From Acidocella facilis ATCC 35904 (lineage in GTDB: Bacteria; Pseudomonadota; Alphaproteobacteria; Acetobacterales; Acetobacteraceae): a stretch of DNA of 64,000 nucleotides. The notes under the pieces were generated by a model. That model was given only the letters and a program-made list of their open reading frames with translations. It had not been told where the DNA came from and ran no database searches. The position numbers and the translations under genes are program-made. Shown here one piece after another: positions 18,245 to 26,506 of this stretch (within the stretch, counting starts at the first letter, position 1; every line of letters starts with the position of its first letter). The stretch is from assembly GCF_000687875.1 (NCBI RefSeq), contig NZ_JHYG01000005.1, positions 1 through 64,000 of the forward strand. The letters run 5' to 3'.

Positions 18245-19274
18245 GGCAGACCAGATAGGCATCATCGGGATCGCTCCAGCAGGCGATGTCGCTGAAGCCG
18301 GCGCTGTGCAGCATCTCCTCGATCCCGGTGCAAGTGAATTTGTAGCAATTTTCGGTATGGATGGTCTCGCCGGCGGCGAAATCCCGGCCACCGCCGGGCC
18401 AGCTGACATGGCAGGCGGTGGCGGCCTGCAAATGCATTTCCACGCGGCTATGGTCAGCATTGAAGAGAGCCTTGTGGCGCCATGAAGCCAGATCGAAATC
18501 GCTGCCGAGCAGATGGTTGGTCTGGCGCAGCGCGTTGCGATTGAAGGCGGCGGTGACCCCCAGCGCATCGTCATAAGCCGCTTCCAGCATTGCGGCGGGC
18601 TTCACCAGATCGAGCCCGATCAGCAGATCACCGCCGGCGGCGCGCAGCGTTTCCAGAAACAGCCGCGCCTGCACCGGCGAGAAATTGCCAAGCGAGGAGC
18701 CTGGATAGAAGAACAGCTTGTTGGGCAGCGCCTGCACCGCGGCAGGCAGAACAAAACGCTCCGAAAAATCCAGCTCGACCGGATGGATCGCCAGATCCGG
18801 ATAGGCCTGCGCCAGTGGCTTCACCGCCTCGCGCAGGAAGGCCGTGGAAATATCCACCGGCACGTAATGCCGCGCCCGCAGCCGAGCCAGCAACTTGAAC
18901 GCCTTTGCGCAATTGCCGGCGCCAAGATCGATCAGCGCCACATCCGCCCCGGCGCGCTGGGCAATGGCGGCGAGGTTCTGGCTTAAAATCCGCGCTTCGG
19001 TGCGGGTGAGGTAATATTCATCGAGTTCGCAAATCGCCTCGAAGAGTTTCGAGCCCTGGGTGTCGTAGAAATATTTCGGCGGCAGAGTGGCAATTTGACG
19101 GGATAGACAAGATACCAATTCATGCCTGGCGTGCGCCGCATTGATTGCGATCTGGTCGCCCAGTTCGCGCCTCGGGGGTGTGGCTTGTTGCAACGTCGCC
19201 GCCCTTTCAAAGATAGCTCCGCGCCACCACTTGGGCAGCCCGCTGCCGCCCCGCAAGAGGAAAGCGTCTGCCAC
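18228..19274 (-). CDS. egtD: L-histidine N-alpha-methyltransferase EgtD
   Basis: EgtD makes trimethylhistidine (hercynine) from histidine with three S-adenosylmethionine. Visible family features are LPPKYFYDTQGSKLFEAI, EYYLTRTEARIL, the SAM-binding VALIDLGAGNCAKAF, and LFFYPGSSLGNFSP. The frame from GTG 19274 gives 348 residues, about 30 more than usual before LPPKYFYD. A TTG at 19193 with AAGGG in front would restore the usual length and may be the true start. It is translationally coupled to egtB, which begins before the egtD stop. Confidence 0.92.
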   Translation of the reverse strand: MADAFLLRGGSGLPKWWRGAIFERAATLQQATPPRRELGDQIAINAAHARHELVSCLSRQIATLPPKYFYDTQGSKLFEAICELDEYYLTRTEARILSQNLAAIAQRAGADVALIDLGAGNCAKAFKLLARLRARHYVPVDISTAFLREAVKPLAQAYPDLAIHPVELDFSERFVLPAAVQALPNKLFFYPGSSLGNFSPVQARLFLETLRAAGGDLLIGLDLVKPAAMLEAAYDDALGVTAAFNRNALRQTNHLLGSDFDLASWRHKALFNADHSRVEMHLQAATACHVSWPGGGRDFAAGETIHTENCYKFTCTGIEEMLHSAGFSDIACWSDPDDAYLVCHARVG

Positions 19275-19344
19275 GCGCTACAACGCGGCAATGCGGGGGT
19301 CATGAACATGGCGGCAGAAACCCCGGTGGCGTGGATGCCCCGGC

Positions 19345-19833
19345 TCAGCCGTGGCGGCTGCCGCCACGGCCACGGGCCTGTTTGGTCAGGCCGCGCCCGT
19401 TATCGACGCGCTCGGCCAGCCAGTCGCGGATGATCTGCGCCAGCGCGTCCTCCTCCACCTTACCGGCGGCCTCCTGGGCGGGAAACCAGACCCGCCGGCA
19501 ATGGGGTTTTTCCGGCCAGGTGGCGGCCTCGTTGGAGACCAAAAGCGGAAAGATCTCCACCTCCGCACTCTGCTCGCCTCCCTCCGGCAGGCGCCAGGCC
19601 GAGGCATAGGGGCCGAGCGCTTTGCGCGACATCGCCCCCCGCACCCCGGCCTGCTGAAACGCCTCGATTTCAGCGGTGCGGTGCGGGTGGCGCGCATCGC
19701 TGGGCGCCCCCTTGGGAATGCTCCAGCCGCGCGTCGCCCGGCTGTTGATCAGCAGGATCTCCAGCCCGTGCCGGCCAAGGCGATAAGGCAGGGCGGCAAC
19801 GAGCGGCAGAGCGGGAGGATCGAGATTCACCAT
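19345..19833 (-). CDS. Nudix-fold protein with a degenerate Nudix box
   Basis: A 162-residue protein whose start (PLVAALPYRLGRHGLEILLI, WSIPKGAP) matches diphosphoinositol-polyphosphate-type Nudix hydrolases that remove phosphate from diphosphates. In active enzymes the box ends REAxEEAG; here the corresponding stretch is TAEIEAFQQAGV, so the arginine and both metal-binding glutamates of the EE pair are replaced. The protein may be inactive or have another role. The strongly basic tail (TKQARGRGGSRHG) is unusual. It lies in the same direction as the downstream egtD but 70 bases away. Confidence 0.7.
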   Translation of the reverse strand: MVNLDPPALPLVAALPYRLGRHGLEILLINSRATRGWSIPKGAPSDARHPHRTAEIEAFQQAGVRGAMSRKALGPYASAWRLPEGGEQSAEVEIFPLLVSNEAATWPEKPHCRRVWFPAQEAAGKVEEDALAQIIRDWLAERVDNGRGLTKQARGRGGSRHG

Positions 19834-19892
19834 GCCCCGGTTTGGCCAATCGGCGGCGCGATGTCCAGGCTCTTACGCACCCCCGCAAAATC

Positions 19893-20246
19893 TCATGCAG
19901 AAAACAACGCCGCATAACGCTCCGGCTTGAATCCGACGATAATCTCGCTCTCGCACACAAGCACGGGACGCTTGATCATCGAAGGTTGCGCCTGCATCAG
20001 CGCCAGCGCCTTGGCTTGAGTCAGAGCCGCGCGCGCTTCATCAGGGAGTTTGCGAAAGGTGGTGCCGGTGCGGTTGAGCAGCAGCTCCCAGCCAATTTTA
20101 TCCGCCCAGATGGCCAGTTGGGTCGGCTCAATGCCCGCCTGCTTGTAATCGTGAAACACATAATCGATGCCATGCGAATCCAGCCAGGACCTGGCCTTTT
20201 TCATCGTGTCGCAGGCTTTGATGCCATAGAGTGTCGGTTTGCTCAT
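19893..20246 (-). CDS. ArsC/Spx-family thioredoxin-fold protein (YffB-like)
   Basis: A 117-residue protein beginning MSKPTLYGIKACDTMKKARSWLD, with a single N-terminal cysteine in a CDT context, then FHDYKQAGI, LLNRTGTTFRKLPDEAR and PSMIKRPVLV. This is the arsenate-reductase-like fold of the YffB/Spx group, which is usually not a true arsenate reductase; a glutathione-linked reductase has been suggested for YffB. The start at 20246 is spaced from GAGGG better than the ATG directly before it. No ars genes are nearby, so arsenate reduction is unlikely. Confidence 0.82.
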   Translation of the reverse strand: MSKPTLYGIKACDTMKKARSWLDSHGIDYVFHDYKQAGIEPTQLAIWADKIGWELLLNRTGTTFRKLPDEARAALTQAKALALMQAQPSMIKRPVLVCESEIIVGFKPERYAALFSA

Positions 20247-20363
20247 CATCGCCCTCATCTTCAGCTTCGATGCCATTATACATGACCGGGTCACCGATAA
20301 AATTCCGCGACGCAGCAAAAACAGGCTGAAAAAATCTCTTTACACCTGCCAGGCTTGTCAATA

Positions 20364-20375
20364 TTAAACGTTTAA
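20364..20375. promoter_or_regulatory. LacI-type operator before the sugar ABC operon
   Basis: TTAAACGTTTAA is a perfect 12-base palindrome with a central CG, the hallmark of LacI/GalR-family operators. It lies 79 bases before the binding-protein ATG. The LacI-type regulator encoded at 23163 in the same operon is the obvious candidate ligand. Confidence 0.75.
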
Positions 20376-20453
20376 CCTGCGAAGATCAGGCGGCCAAGCC
20401 ACGTTGAAGCAATACGTCAAAACAAGCGGCGCGAAATGCCGCAGGGGGAAATG

Positions 20454-21458
20454 ATGAACCGTTCGATACGCCATATTCTGGCGGGGGCCGCGTCCATTTG
20501 CGCGCTCACCTTCGCCACCACAGCACTCAGCCACGCCCAGACCGCGAAGCCGCGGATCGCCATCGTGGTGCGCGATTTCAACAATCCCTATTGGCGGGCG
20601 CTGCGCGATGGCGCCGTAGCCGAGGGCAAGAAGCTGGGCGTGCCGGTGAGCGTGCAGGCCGGCGCCAGCGAGACCGACGCGGTCGGCGAGAACGCCAAGA
20701 TCTCGACCATGGCGAATGAGAATTTCAGCTGTTTCGGGGTGGTGCCAGTGAATGGCACCAATGTCATCACACCGCTGATCCCGATTTCACAGAAGAACAT
20801 CCCGATCATCAATCTCGATACCGGGCTGGATCCTGACGCGGTGAAGGCGGCGGGGCTCAAGATCACCAGCTTCATCGGCTCGGACAACACCAATGCTGGC
20901 GAGCTCGCCGCCAATTATATGCTGGGGCTGCTCGGCGATCATGGCGATGTCGCGATTCTGGAAGGCATCCCTGGCGAGCATAACGGCATTCTGCGCGAGG
21001 GCGCGTTTCGCAAAACCACCGCCGGCAAGCTGAACATCGTTCAGGCCGAAGCGGCGGATTATGAGCGCGACCGGGCAATGACCGAGACCGAGGCGATGCT
21101 GCGCGTGCACCCCACGCTGGCCGGCATTTTCGCCGCCAATGACGAGATGGGGCTGGGCGCCGCCCAGGCCATCGCCAATGCCGGCAAGTCCGGGCAGATC
21201 AAGGTCGTCTCCATCGATGGGGTGAAGGAGGCGCTGCAGGCCGTGCAGTCCGGGAAACTTTCAGGCTCCGTCTCGCAATATCCTTATGCCGAGGGCGAGA
21301 TGGCGGTGCAGGCTTGCGATGCGCTCTCCCAGGGCAAAGCCGTGCCCGCCCAGATCACCGCGCCGATTAAACTGATCACGCCGAAGAATGCCGACGCCGC
21401 GCTGAAATCCTTCCCGCGGCCGTTCTTCAGCTTCACCGACCCCTTCGGCGCGCCGTGA
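20454..21458 (+). CDS. Sugar ABC transporter, periplasmic binding protein (RbsB-like)
   Basis: A type-I periplasmic sugar-binding protein of 334 residues. It has a signal peptide (basic MNRSIRH, hydrophobic ILAGAASICALTFATTALS, cleavage near SHA-Q), then IAIVVRDFNNPYWRALRDGA, the NLDTG hinge stretch, and IFAANDEMGLGAAQAI, all typical of ribose/allose/fructose-type binders. Of two adjacent ATGs, 20454 has better spacing from AGGGGG. It is the first gene of an operon with permease, ATPase, LacI regulator, ribokinase and mutarotase. The neighbours suggest ribose or another ketose/aldose; the exact sugar is not proven. Confidence 0.9.
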   Translation: MNRSIRHILAGAASICALTFATTALSHAQTAKPRIAIVVRDFNNPYWRALRDGAVAEGKKLGVPVSVQAGASETDAVGENAKISTMANENFSCFGVVPVNGTNVITPLIPISQKNIPIINLDTGLDPDAVKAAGLKITSFIGSDNTNAGELAANYMLGLLGDHGDVAILEGIPGEHNGILREGAFRKTTAGKLNIVQAEAADYERDRAMTETEAMLRVHPTLAGIFAANDEMGLGAAQAIANAGKSGQIKVVSIDGVKEALQAVQSGKLSGSVSQYPYAEGEMAVQACDALSQGKAVPAQITAPIKLITPKNADAALKSFPRPFFSFTDPFGAP

Positions 21459-22420
21459 GCGAAGCCGTGGCCAGGCCGGGCGGGATCGCGCTGAAGCTGC
21501 GCGATCCCGGTTTTTGGGGCGATAATGCCGCGCTGATCGGGCTGATCGTGATCGGCGCGGCCTTTTCGGTGCTCACCCCTTATTTCCTCACCTGGGCGAA
21601 TATCAGCGATCTGCTGGTCTCCGCCTCGATCCTGCTGGTGCTGGCCACGGCGCAGCAATTCGCCATCGTCACCGGCGGCATTGACCTCTCCATCGCCGGC
21701 AATCTGCCCTGGGCGGCGGTGATCTTCGGGCTGGCCTATAATGGCGGGTTCGGCATCGCGCTCTCGGCGCTGGCCGCGATTGTCGCGGGCACGCTGGTCG
21801 GGCTGGTGAATGGCCTGGTCATCGCCAAGCTGAAAGTGAATGATTTCATCGCCACGCTGGGCATGCTGGGGGTGATGAACGGGCTGGCGCTGATCGTCAG
21901 TTCCGGCCAGTCCTTCAGCGTCACCAGCCCGTTCCTGCAGGCGCTGGCGCTGGGCTCGATCGGGCCGGTGCGGTATTTCTATCTGATCGCCCTGCTCATC
22001 GCCGCCGGCGCGCATCTGCTCTTCACCCATACCGCCTTCGGCACGCATGTGCTGGCCACCGGCGGCAACCGGGAGGCGGCGCGCAATATGGGCATTCCGG
22101 TCAACCGCATGCGCATCGCCGTGTATGTGATCGACGGCGCGCTGGTCGGGCTGGCCGCCATCCTGCTGGTGGCGCGCACCGGCGGCTCGGACCCCTCGCT
22201 GCAAACCTCGCAGCTGCTCACCTCGATTGCCGCGGTGGTGCTGGGTGGCAGCTCGCTGTTTGGCGGGCGGGCGGCGATTTTGGGCACCGTGGCCGGGGCG
22301 CTGGTGCTCACCACCTTGCTCAACGGCTTCACGCTGTTGCAGATTTCGGAATTCTATCAACCCATCGCGGTCGGCATCGTCGTCATCGCCGCCGCCATTC
22401 TCAGCAGGTTGCAACGATGA
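21455..22420 (+). CDS. Sugar ABC transporter permease (RbsC-like)
   Basis: The inner-membrane channel of the importer: 321 residues with eight to ten hydrophobic segments. GGIDLSIAGNLPWAAVIFG and the EAA-like region TAFGTHVLATGGNREAARNMG (contacting the ATPase) are typical of the BPD_transp_2 family. It starts with GTG overlapping the binding-protein stop and ends overlapping the ATPase start, so all three are translationally coupled. Confidence 0.92.
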   Translation: MSEAVARPGGIALKLRDPGFWGDNAALIGLIVIGAAFSVLTPYFLTWANISDLLVSASILLVLATAQQFAIVTGGIDLSIAGNLPWAAVIFGLAYNGGFGIALSALAAIVAGTLVGLVNGLVIAKLKVNDFIATLGMLGVMNGLALIVSSGQSFSVTSPFLQALALGSIGPVRYFYLIALLIAAGAHLLFTHTAFGTHVLATGGNREAARNMGIPVNRMRIAVYVIDGALVGLAAILLVARTGGSDPSLQTSQLLTSIAAVVLGGSSLFGGRAAILGTVAGALVLTTLLNGFTLLQISEFYQPIAVGIVVIAAAILSRLQR

Positions 22421-23157
22421 GCCCGGTTCTGGAGGTGAAGGATCTGCGCAAGCAATTCGGCGCGGTGGAGGCACTGCGCGGCGCCGCGCTGTGCTGCCCG
22501 GCCGGGGAAGTGACGGCGCTGGTCGGCGATAATGGCGCGGGCAAATCCACGCTGATCCGCTGCATCACCGGCGTGCATCCGCCCGATGGCGGCAGCATCA
22601 GCTTTCGTGGCGAGCCGGTGCGCTTTAGCGCCCCCACCGAGGCCCGGGCCAGGGGCATCGAGACGGTCTATCAGGATCTCGCTTTGATCGAGGATCTCGC
22701 CGTCTGGCAGAATATGTTCCTGAACCGGGAACTGACCGGCGGCTTCGGCCCGCTGCGCTGGCTGCAGCGGCGCCGGATGATCGAGGAAACCCAGGCGCGG
22801 CTGGGGCGGCTGCTGGTGAACATGCCGCCGGTGCGCGCCAAGGTGCGCCGGCTCTCCGGCGGGCAGCGCCAATCCATCGCCATCGGCCGCGCCGCCTCCT
22901 GGGGCTCGGCGCTGGTGATCATGGATGAGCCGACGGCGGCGCTGGGCCTGCGTGAGCGCGGGGCGGTGGAAACGCTGATCGGCAATCTGCGCCATGAGGG
23001 CATCGCGCAGCTGATCATCAGCCATGATCTGGAGCAGGTGATGCGGATTTCCGACAGCATCTGGGTGATGCGCGGCGGCCGCACCATCGCGCAGTGGCGC
23101 ACCAAGGAGGTCGACCGCACGCAGGTGGTCGCCGCCATCGCCGGCGGCGCCGCTTAA
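22417..23157 (+). CDS. Sugar ABC transporter ATPase, single-domain type
   Basis: The 246-residue ATPase has Walker A VGDNGAGKSTLIRCITG, the signature LSGGQRQSIAIGRA, Walker B ALVIMDEPTAALG and the switch ISHDLEQV. RbsA-type partners normally have two such domains (about 500 residues). This one has a single domain, as in FrcA-type fructose importers, so it presumably works as a homodimer. It starts with an ATGA overlap with the permease gene. Confidence 0.92.
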   Translation: MSPVLEVKDLRKQFGAVEALRGAALCCPAGEVTALVGDNGAGKSTLIRCITGVHPPDGGSISFRGEPVRFSAPTEARARGIETVYQDLALIEDLAVWQNMFLNRELTGGFGPLRWLQRRRMIEETQARLGRLLVNMPPVRAKVRRLSGGQRQSIAIGRAASWGSALVIMDEPTAALGLRERGAVETLIGNLRHEGIAQLIISHDLEQVMRISDSIWVMRGGRTIAQWRTKEVDRTQVVAAIAGGAA

Positions 23158-23162
23158 GCACG

Positions 23163-24170
23163 ATGGCCCGCCGCCCCGGCCCGTCCCTGCACGATGTCGC
23201 CCGCCGCGCGGGGGTTTCCACCGCGACCGTGTCCTTCGTGCTGAATGACAGCAAGCCGGTGGCGGCGGAGACCCGCCAGCGCGTGGAGGAGGCGATCAGC
23301 GCGCTGAATTACCGGCGCAGCCTCTCGGCGCGGGCACTGCGCACCGGGCGGCACCATGCGGTGGGGCTGCTGCTGCCGGATCTGATCAACCCGTTCTTCC
23401 CGGCGCTGGCGCAGGCGGTGACGCAGGCCGCCTGGCAGCGCGGCCATGCCCTGATTTTGGCCAGTGCCGGCATCGACCATGAGGCGGAGAGCGAGGCGCT
23501 GGCGGCGCTGGCGGAGCGGGCGGATGGCATCATATGGATTCCAGGCTCCACCCGCATCGCCACCCGGCCCAACCTGCCGATGGTGGTGCTTGACCGGCCA
23601 GATGCCAGCCTCGCCGCCTATGACAGCATCAGCGCCGATCACCGGGCCGGGGGCGCGGCGGCGGCGGCGCTGCTGCGCCGGCTCGGGCGGCGGCGGGTGG
23701 GTCTGCTGGCCGGGCCGGCGCACTCCCCCAGCGCCACCAGCCGGCAAGAGGGGTTTCTGGAAAGCTGGGCGCCGCAGACGCCCTTATGGATCCGCGAGGC
23801 GCCGTTCACGCTGGATCTGCCGCGCCAGGCGGTGAAAGCCCTGGCCGACCCGGCGCTGGATGCGGTGTTTGCCGCGAGCGATGTGATGGCGATCGGCGCG
23901 CTGCGCACGCTGCACGAACTCGGGCGTCGGATTCCGGAGGATGTGATGCTGATCGGCTATGACGACATACCCTGGGCGGCGCTGGTGGAGCCGCAGCTCA
24001 CCACCATCCGCCAGCCGGTGGCGGCACTCGGCGAGTGCGCGGTGGCAACGTTAGAGGCGCGCATCGCCGCCCCGGACAGCCCGGCCGTGCACCATATTCT
24101 ACCGATCAGCCTGATCGAACGGGCATCGACCATCATGTCGGGAGGGACAGCACGTGCTCGTCATCGGTAG
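23163..24170 (+). CDS. LacI-family transcriptional regulator of the sugar operon
   Basis: A 335-residue repressor. The N-terminus is a LacI helix-turn-helix (SLHDVARRAGVSTATVSFVL) with a hinge helix (SLSARALRTGR), followed by a periplasmic-binding-like effector domain (LLLPDLINPFFPALAQAV, AVFAASDVMAIGALRTL, GYDDIPWAALVEPQLTTI). The start at 23163 is the first ATG giving an intact helix-turn-helix; the frame is open upstream but there it overlaps the ATPase. It probably binds the palindrome at 20364-20375 and so represses its own operon, with the imported sugar or its phosphate as inducer (inferred). Confidence 0.92.
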   Translation: MARRPGPSLHDVARRAGVSTATVSFVLNDSKPVAAETRQRVEEAISALNYRRSLSARALRTGRHHAVGLLLPDLINPFFPALAQAVTQAAWQRGHALILASAGIDHEAESEALAALAERADGIIWIPGSTRIATRPNLPMVVLDRPDASLAAYDSISADHRAGGAAAAALLRRLGRRRVGLLAGPAHSPSATSRQEGFLESWAPQTPLWIREAPFTLDLPRQAVKALADPALDAVFAASDVMAIGALRTLHELGRRIPEDVMLIGYDDIPWAALVEPQLTTIRQPVAALGECAVATLEARIAAPDSPAVHHILPISLIERASTIMSGGTARARHR

Positions 24171-25056
24171 CGCCAACATGGATGTCGTGGTGCGGGCGGA
24201 CCGCGCCCCGGCGGCGGGGGAGACGGTGCTGGGGCTGGATTACGCCCTCTATCCCGGCGGCAAGGGCGCCAACCAGGCCATCGCCGCCCGCCGCGCCGGC
24301 GCGCAGGTGAAATTTTGCGCCTGTCTCGGCGAGGATGCGCATGGCACGGCGCTGCAAGCCGCGCTGGCGGCGGACGGGGTGGAGCTGTCCGGCCTGCGCC
24401 ATTGTGAAACCCCAAGCGGTGTGGCGCTGATCACGGTGGAGGCGAGCGGGGAGAACCGCATCATCGTCGTGCCCGGCGCCAATCATCGCCTCACCCCGGA
24501 GATGCTGCCCGCGACCATCCCGCCCGGGACGCTGCTGCTTGCCCAGCTGGAAGTGCCGATAGAGACCGTCCTGGCCGGGGCGGCGAAAATCCGCGCCGCC
24601 GGCGGCTGCGTGGTGCTCAACCCCTCCCCTGTCGCGGGGCTGGCGGAGACGGCGCGCGCCCGGCTGCTGGAAGCCGCCGATGTGGTGCTGGCGAATGAGA
24701 GCGAGGCGGCGGCGCTGCTCGGCATGCCCACCCTGACCGACCCGGCCCTGGCGGCGCGGCGCCTGGCCCAGGGCCGGCGGGCGGCGGTGATCACCCAGGG
24801 GGCCAGGGGCGTGGTCTGGGCCGGGAGCGAGGGGCATGGCGAAATGCCGGCCCATGACATCACCCCGCTCGACACCACCGCCTGCGGCGATGCCTTCGCC
24901 GGCGCCTTCGCCGCGGCGCTGGAGGAGGGCGCGGCGCTGGCGCAAGCGGTGCGCTTTGGCAACGCCGCCGGCGCCCTGGCGGCGCTCACCCGCGGCGCCC
25001 AGCCCTCTTTACCCCGGCGCGACGCGATTCTCGCCCGCCTCGCTTTATCCCCCTGA
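24154..25056 (+). CDS. Ribokinase-like PfkB sugar kinase
   Basis: Phosphorylates the imported sugar, ribose being the best guess, in the cytoplasm. Of 300 residues, the N-terminus MLVIGSANMDVVV, the substrate loop YPGGKGANQAIAARRAGA and the C-terminal PfkB signature DTTACGDAFAGAFAA with catalytic D are typical of RbsK. GTG 24154 lies inside the regulator's last codons with GGAGGG 7 bases upstream, so translation is coupled. The nearby FucU-like mutarotase would supply the right anomer. Confidence 0.88.
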   Translation: MLVIGSANMDVVVRADRAPAAGETVLGLDYALYPGGKGANQAIAARRAGAQVKFCACLGEDAHGTALQAALAADGVELSGLRHCETPSGVALITVEASGENRIIVVPGANHRLTPEMLPATIPPGTLLLAQLEVPIETVLAGAAKIRAAGGCVVLNPSPVAGLAETARARLLEAADVVLANESEAAALLGMPTLTDPALAARRLAQGRRAAVITQGARGVVWAGSEGHGEMPAHDITPLDTTACGDAFAGAFAAALEEGAALAQAVRFGNAAGALAALTRGAQPSLPRRDAILARLALSP

Positions 25057-25068
25057 CGGAGTTCCGCC

Positions 25069-25500
25069 ATGCTGCACGGTATTGACCCCTTGCTCACCGC
25101 CGACCTGCTGCACGCTTTGCGCGCCATGGGCCATGGCGACAGCATCAGCCTTGTCGACGCGAATTTCCCCGCCACCAGCTGCGCGCGCCGGCTGATCACC
25201 CTGCCGGCGTTGGACATTGACCGCGTGTTCGAGGCGGTGCTCAGCGTGCTGCCGGTGGATGATTTCATCCCGCTGCCGCTGCTGACCATGCAGGTTGTCG
25301 GCGCGCCGCAGGAGGTGCCGGAGGCCGTGGCGCAGATCCGCCAGATCGCGCAGGACAACGGCGTCAGCGCTGATCGGCTGGGCACGATCAGCCGTGAGGC
25401 GTTTTACGACCAGGCCCGCGCCAGCTACTGCATCGTGCAGACCGGCGACAGGCGGCTTTATGCGAACGTCATCATCACCAAGGGGGTGATCCGACTCTGA
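25069..25500 (+). CDS. RbsD/FucU-family sugar mutarotase
   Basis: Speeds anomer or ring-form interconversion of the sugar entering the pathway. The 143-residue protein begins MLHGIDPLLTADLLHALRAM with the family's HGD (GHGDSISLVDANFPA), and ends with Y-A-N in RRLYANVIITKGV. The wording is closer to FucU (L-fucose mutarotase) than to RbsD, which leaves the sugar identity open despite the ribokinase next door. GGAG precedes ATG 25069. It is the last gene of the operon; no terminator was recognised after it. Confidence 0.9.
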   Translation: MLHGIDPLLTADLLHALRAMGHGDSISLVDANFPATSCARRLITLPALDIDRVFEAVLSVLPVDDFIPLPLLTMQVVGAPQEVPEAVAQIRQIAQDNGVSADRLGTISREAFYDQARASYCIVQTGDRRLYANVIITKGVIRL

Positions 25501-25792
25501 ATTGGCTCGATATGCGCGCAGCACTCGGCTGCATGACCAACGAAGCGCCGGGCGCATGGTTGCTTTTCCGCCTCAGGGTATGGCGCAGTTTTGGTTTCGC
25601 GAGGAACCGCATCCTCGAAGGTTTTCGTGCCGCACGGACGGCGCCTTTGGCGATGTGCGCATTTCGCCGGGACGTGGCGGCGTTGCCATTGCCTGGCCGT
25701 CCGCTTAATCTGGAAAATCTTGGGAACGCTCGACCAGACCGGCATAGTTCATGCCGGGCGCGACGCGGCATGTTTTAGTAAAGAGCCTCATA

Positions 25793-26506
25793 ATGAACGA
25801 CGTGACGGCTTGGCTGTCCAACGCACATCCGGTTGACAAGAAAAACGCCGCTGAGACGGTTTTTGATGACATACGTTCCGCCATCACCGCGGGGCGTTTG
25901 CCGGTGGGGGCGCGTCTGCCTTCCGAGGTGCAGCTGGCACGTGGCTACCAGGTAAGCCGCCCCGTGATCCGCGAAGCATTGCGGTCATTGCAGACTTTGG
26001 GCCTGACCCAGACCCGCACCGGCAGCGGCACGTTTGTGGTCACGGCGGCGCCCGACCCTAAGCTCAGCTATGGGACATATTCAGCCCGTGACCTGATCGA
26101 GGCGCGCCCGCACATAGAAGCGCCAGCCGCGGCCTTGGCCGCGCGGCGCCGCAATACGGCGCAGGCCGCCAGGCTTCTGGATTTGTGCGATCAGATGGAG
26201 TGCGAGGAGGATCTTGGCGCGTGGGGCGGTTTGGACGGCGCGTTTCACAGCCAGATCATCGAGGCCTCGGGAAATGCCGTGTTCGGCAAAATTCTGGGCG
26301 ATATTCAAAATGCGCTGCTGCGGCAATCGGCATTGCTCAATCTGATGGCGCATCGGCGGGAATCCTCGAATGTCGAACACCGCCGGATCGCCGAGGCGAT
26401 CGCGGCGGGGCTTGAGCGTGAGGCTCAGGACGCCATGAGCGCCCATCTCACCCAGGTCAAGAATGTCCTGAACGACATTATCGACCGGACCCAGGCGGTT
26501 GAGTGA
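25793..26506 (+). CDS. GntR-family regulator (FadR subfamily), likely controls the aspartate/asparagine genes
   Basis: A 237-residue regulator: winged helix (ETVFDDIRSAITAGRLPVGA, RLPSEVQLARGYQVSRPVIR) at about 20-85, then the all-helical FCD effector domain (DLIEARPHIEAPAAALAA, LDGAFHSQIIEASGN, EHRRIAEAIAAGL) with the His/Asp residues that bind a metal and organic acids. The first ATG in a good context is 25793; an upstream start at 25751 would add 14 residues. It converges with aspA, overlapping by 29 bases. Two matching direct repeats (27937-27955 and 28041-28059) between aspA and the permease are candidate binding sites. Confidence 0.88.
   Translation: MNDVTAWLSNAHPVDKKNAAETVFDDIRSAITAGRLPVGARLPSEVQLARGYQVSRPVIREALRSLQTLGLTQTRTGSGTFVVTAAPDPKLSYGTYSARDLIEARPHIEAPAAALAARRRNTAQAARLLDLCDQMECEEDLGAWGGLDGAFHSQIIEASGNAVFGKILGDIQNALLRQSALLNLMAHRRESSNVEHRRIAEAIAAGLEREAQDAMSAHLTQVKNVLNDIIDRTQAVE

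Noticed and set aside
18245-18574. 110-residue N-terminal extension of EgtB
   Set aside because: It lies entirely within egtD in another frame; starting at 18244 gives the family length and an ordinary overlap.
21284-22474. 396-codon minus-strand open frame over the sugar permease
   Set aside because: Composition (Gln/Arg/His/Asp repeats) is that of an antisense shadow, and the permease is well supported.
25475-25771. Possible small proteins on either strand between the mutarotase and GntR genes
   Set aside because: No conserved motif, no good ribosome site, and competing frames of equal quality.
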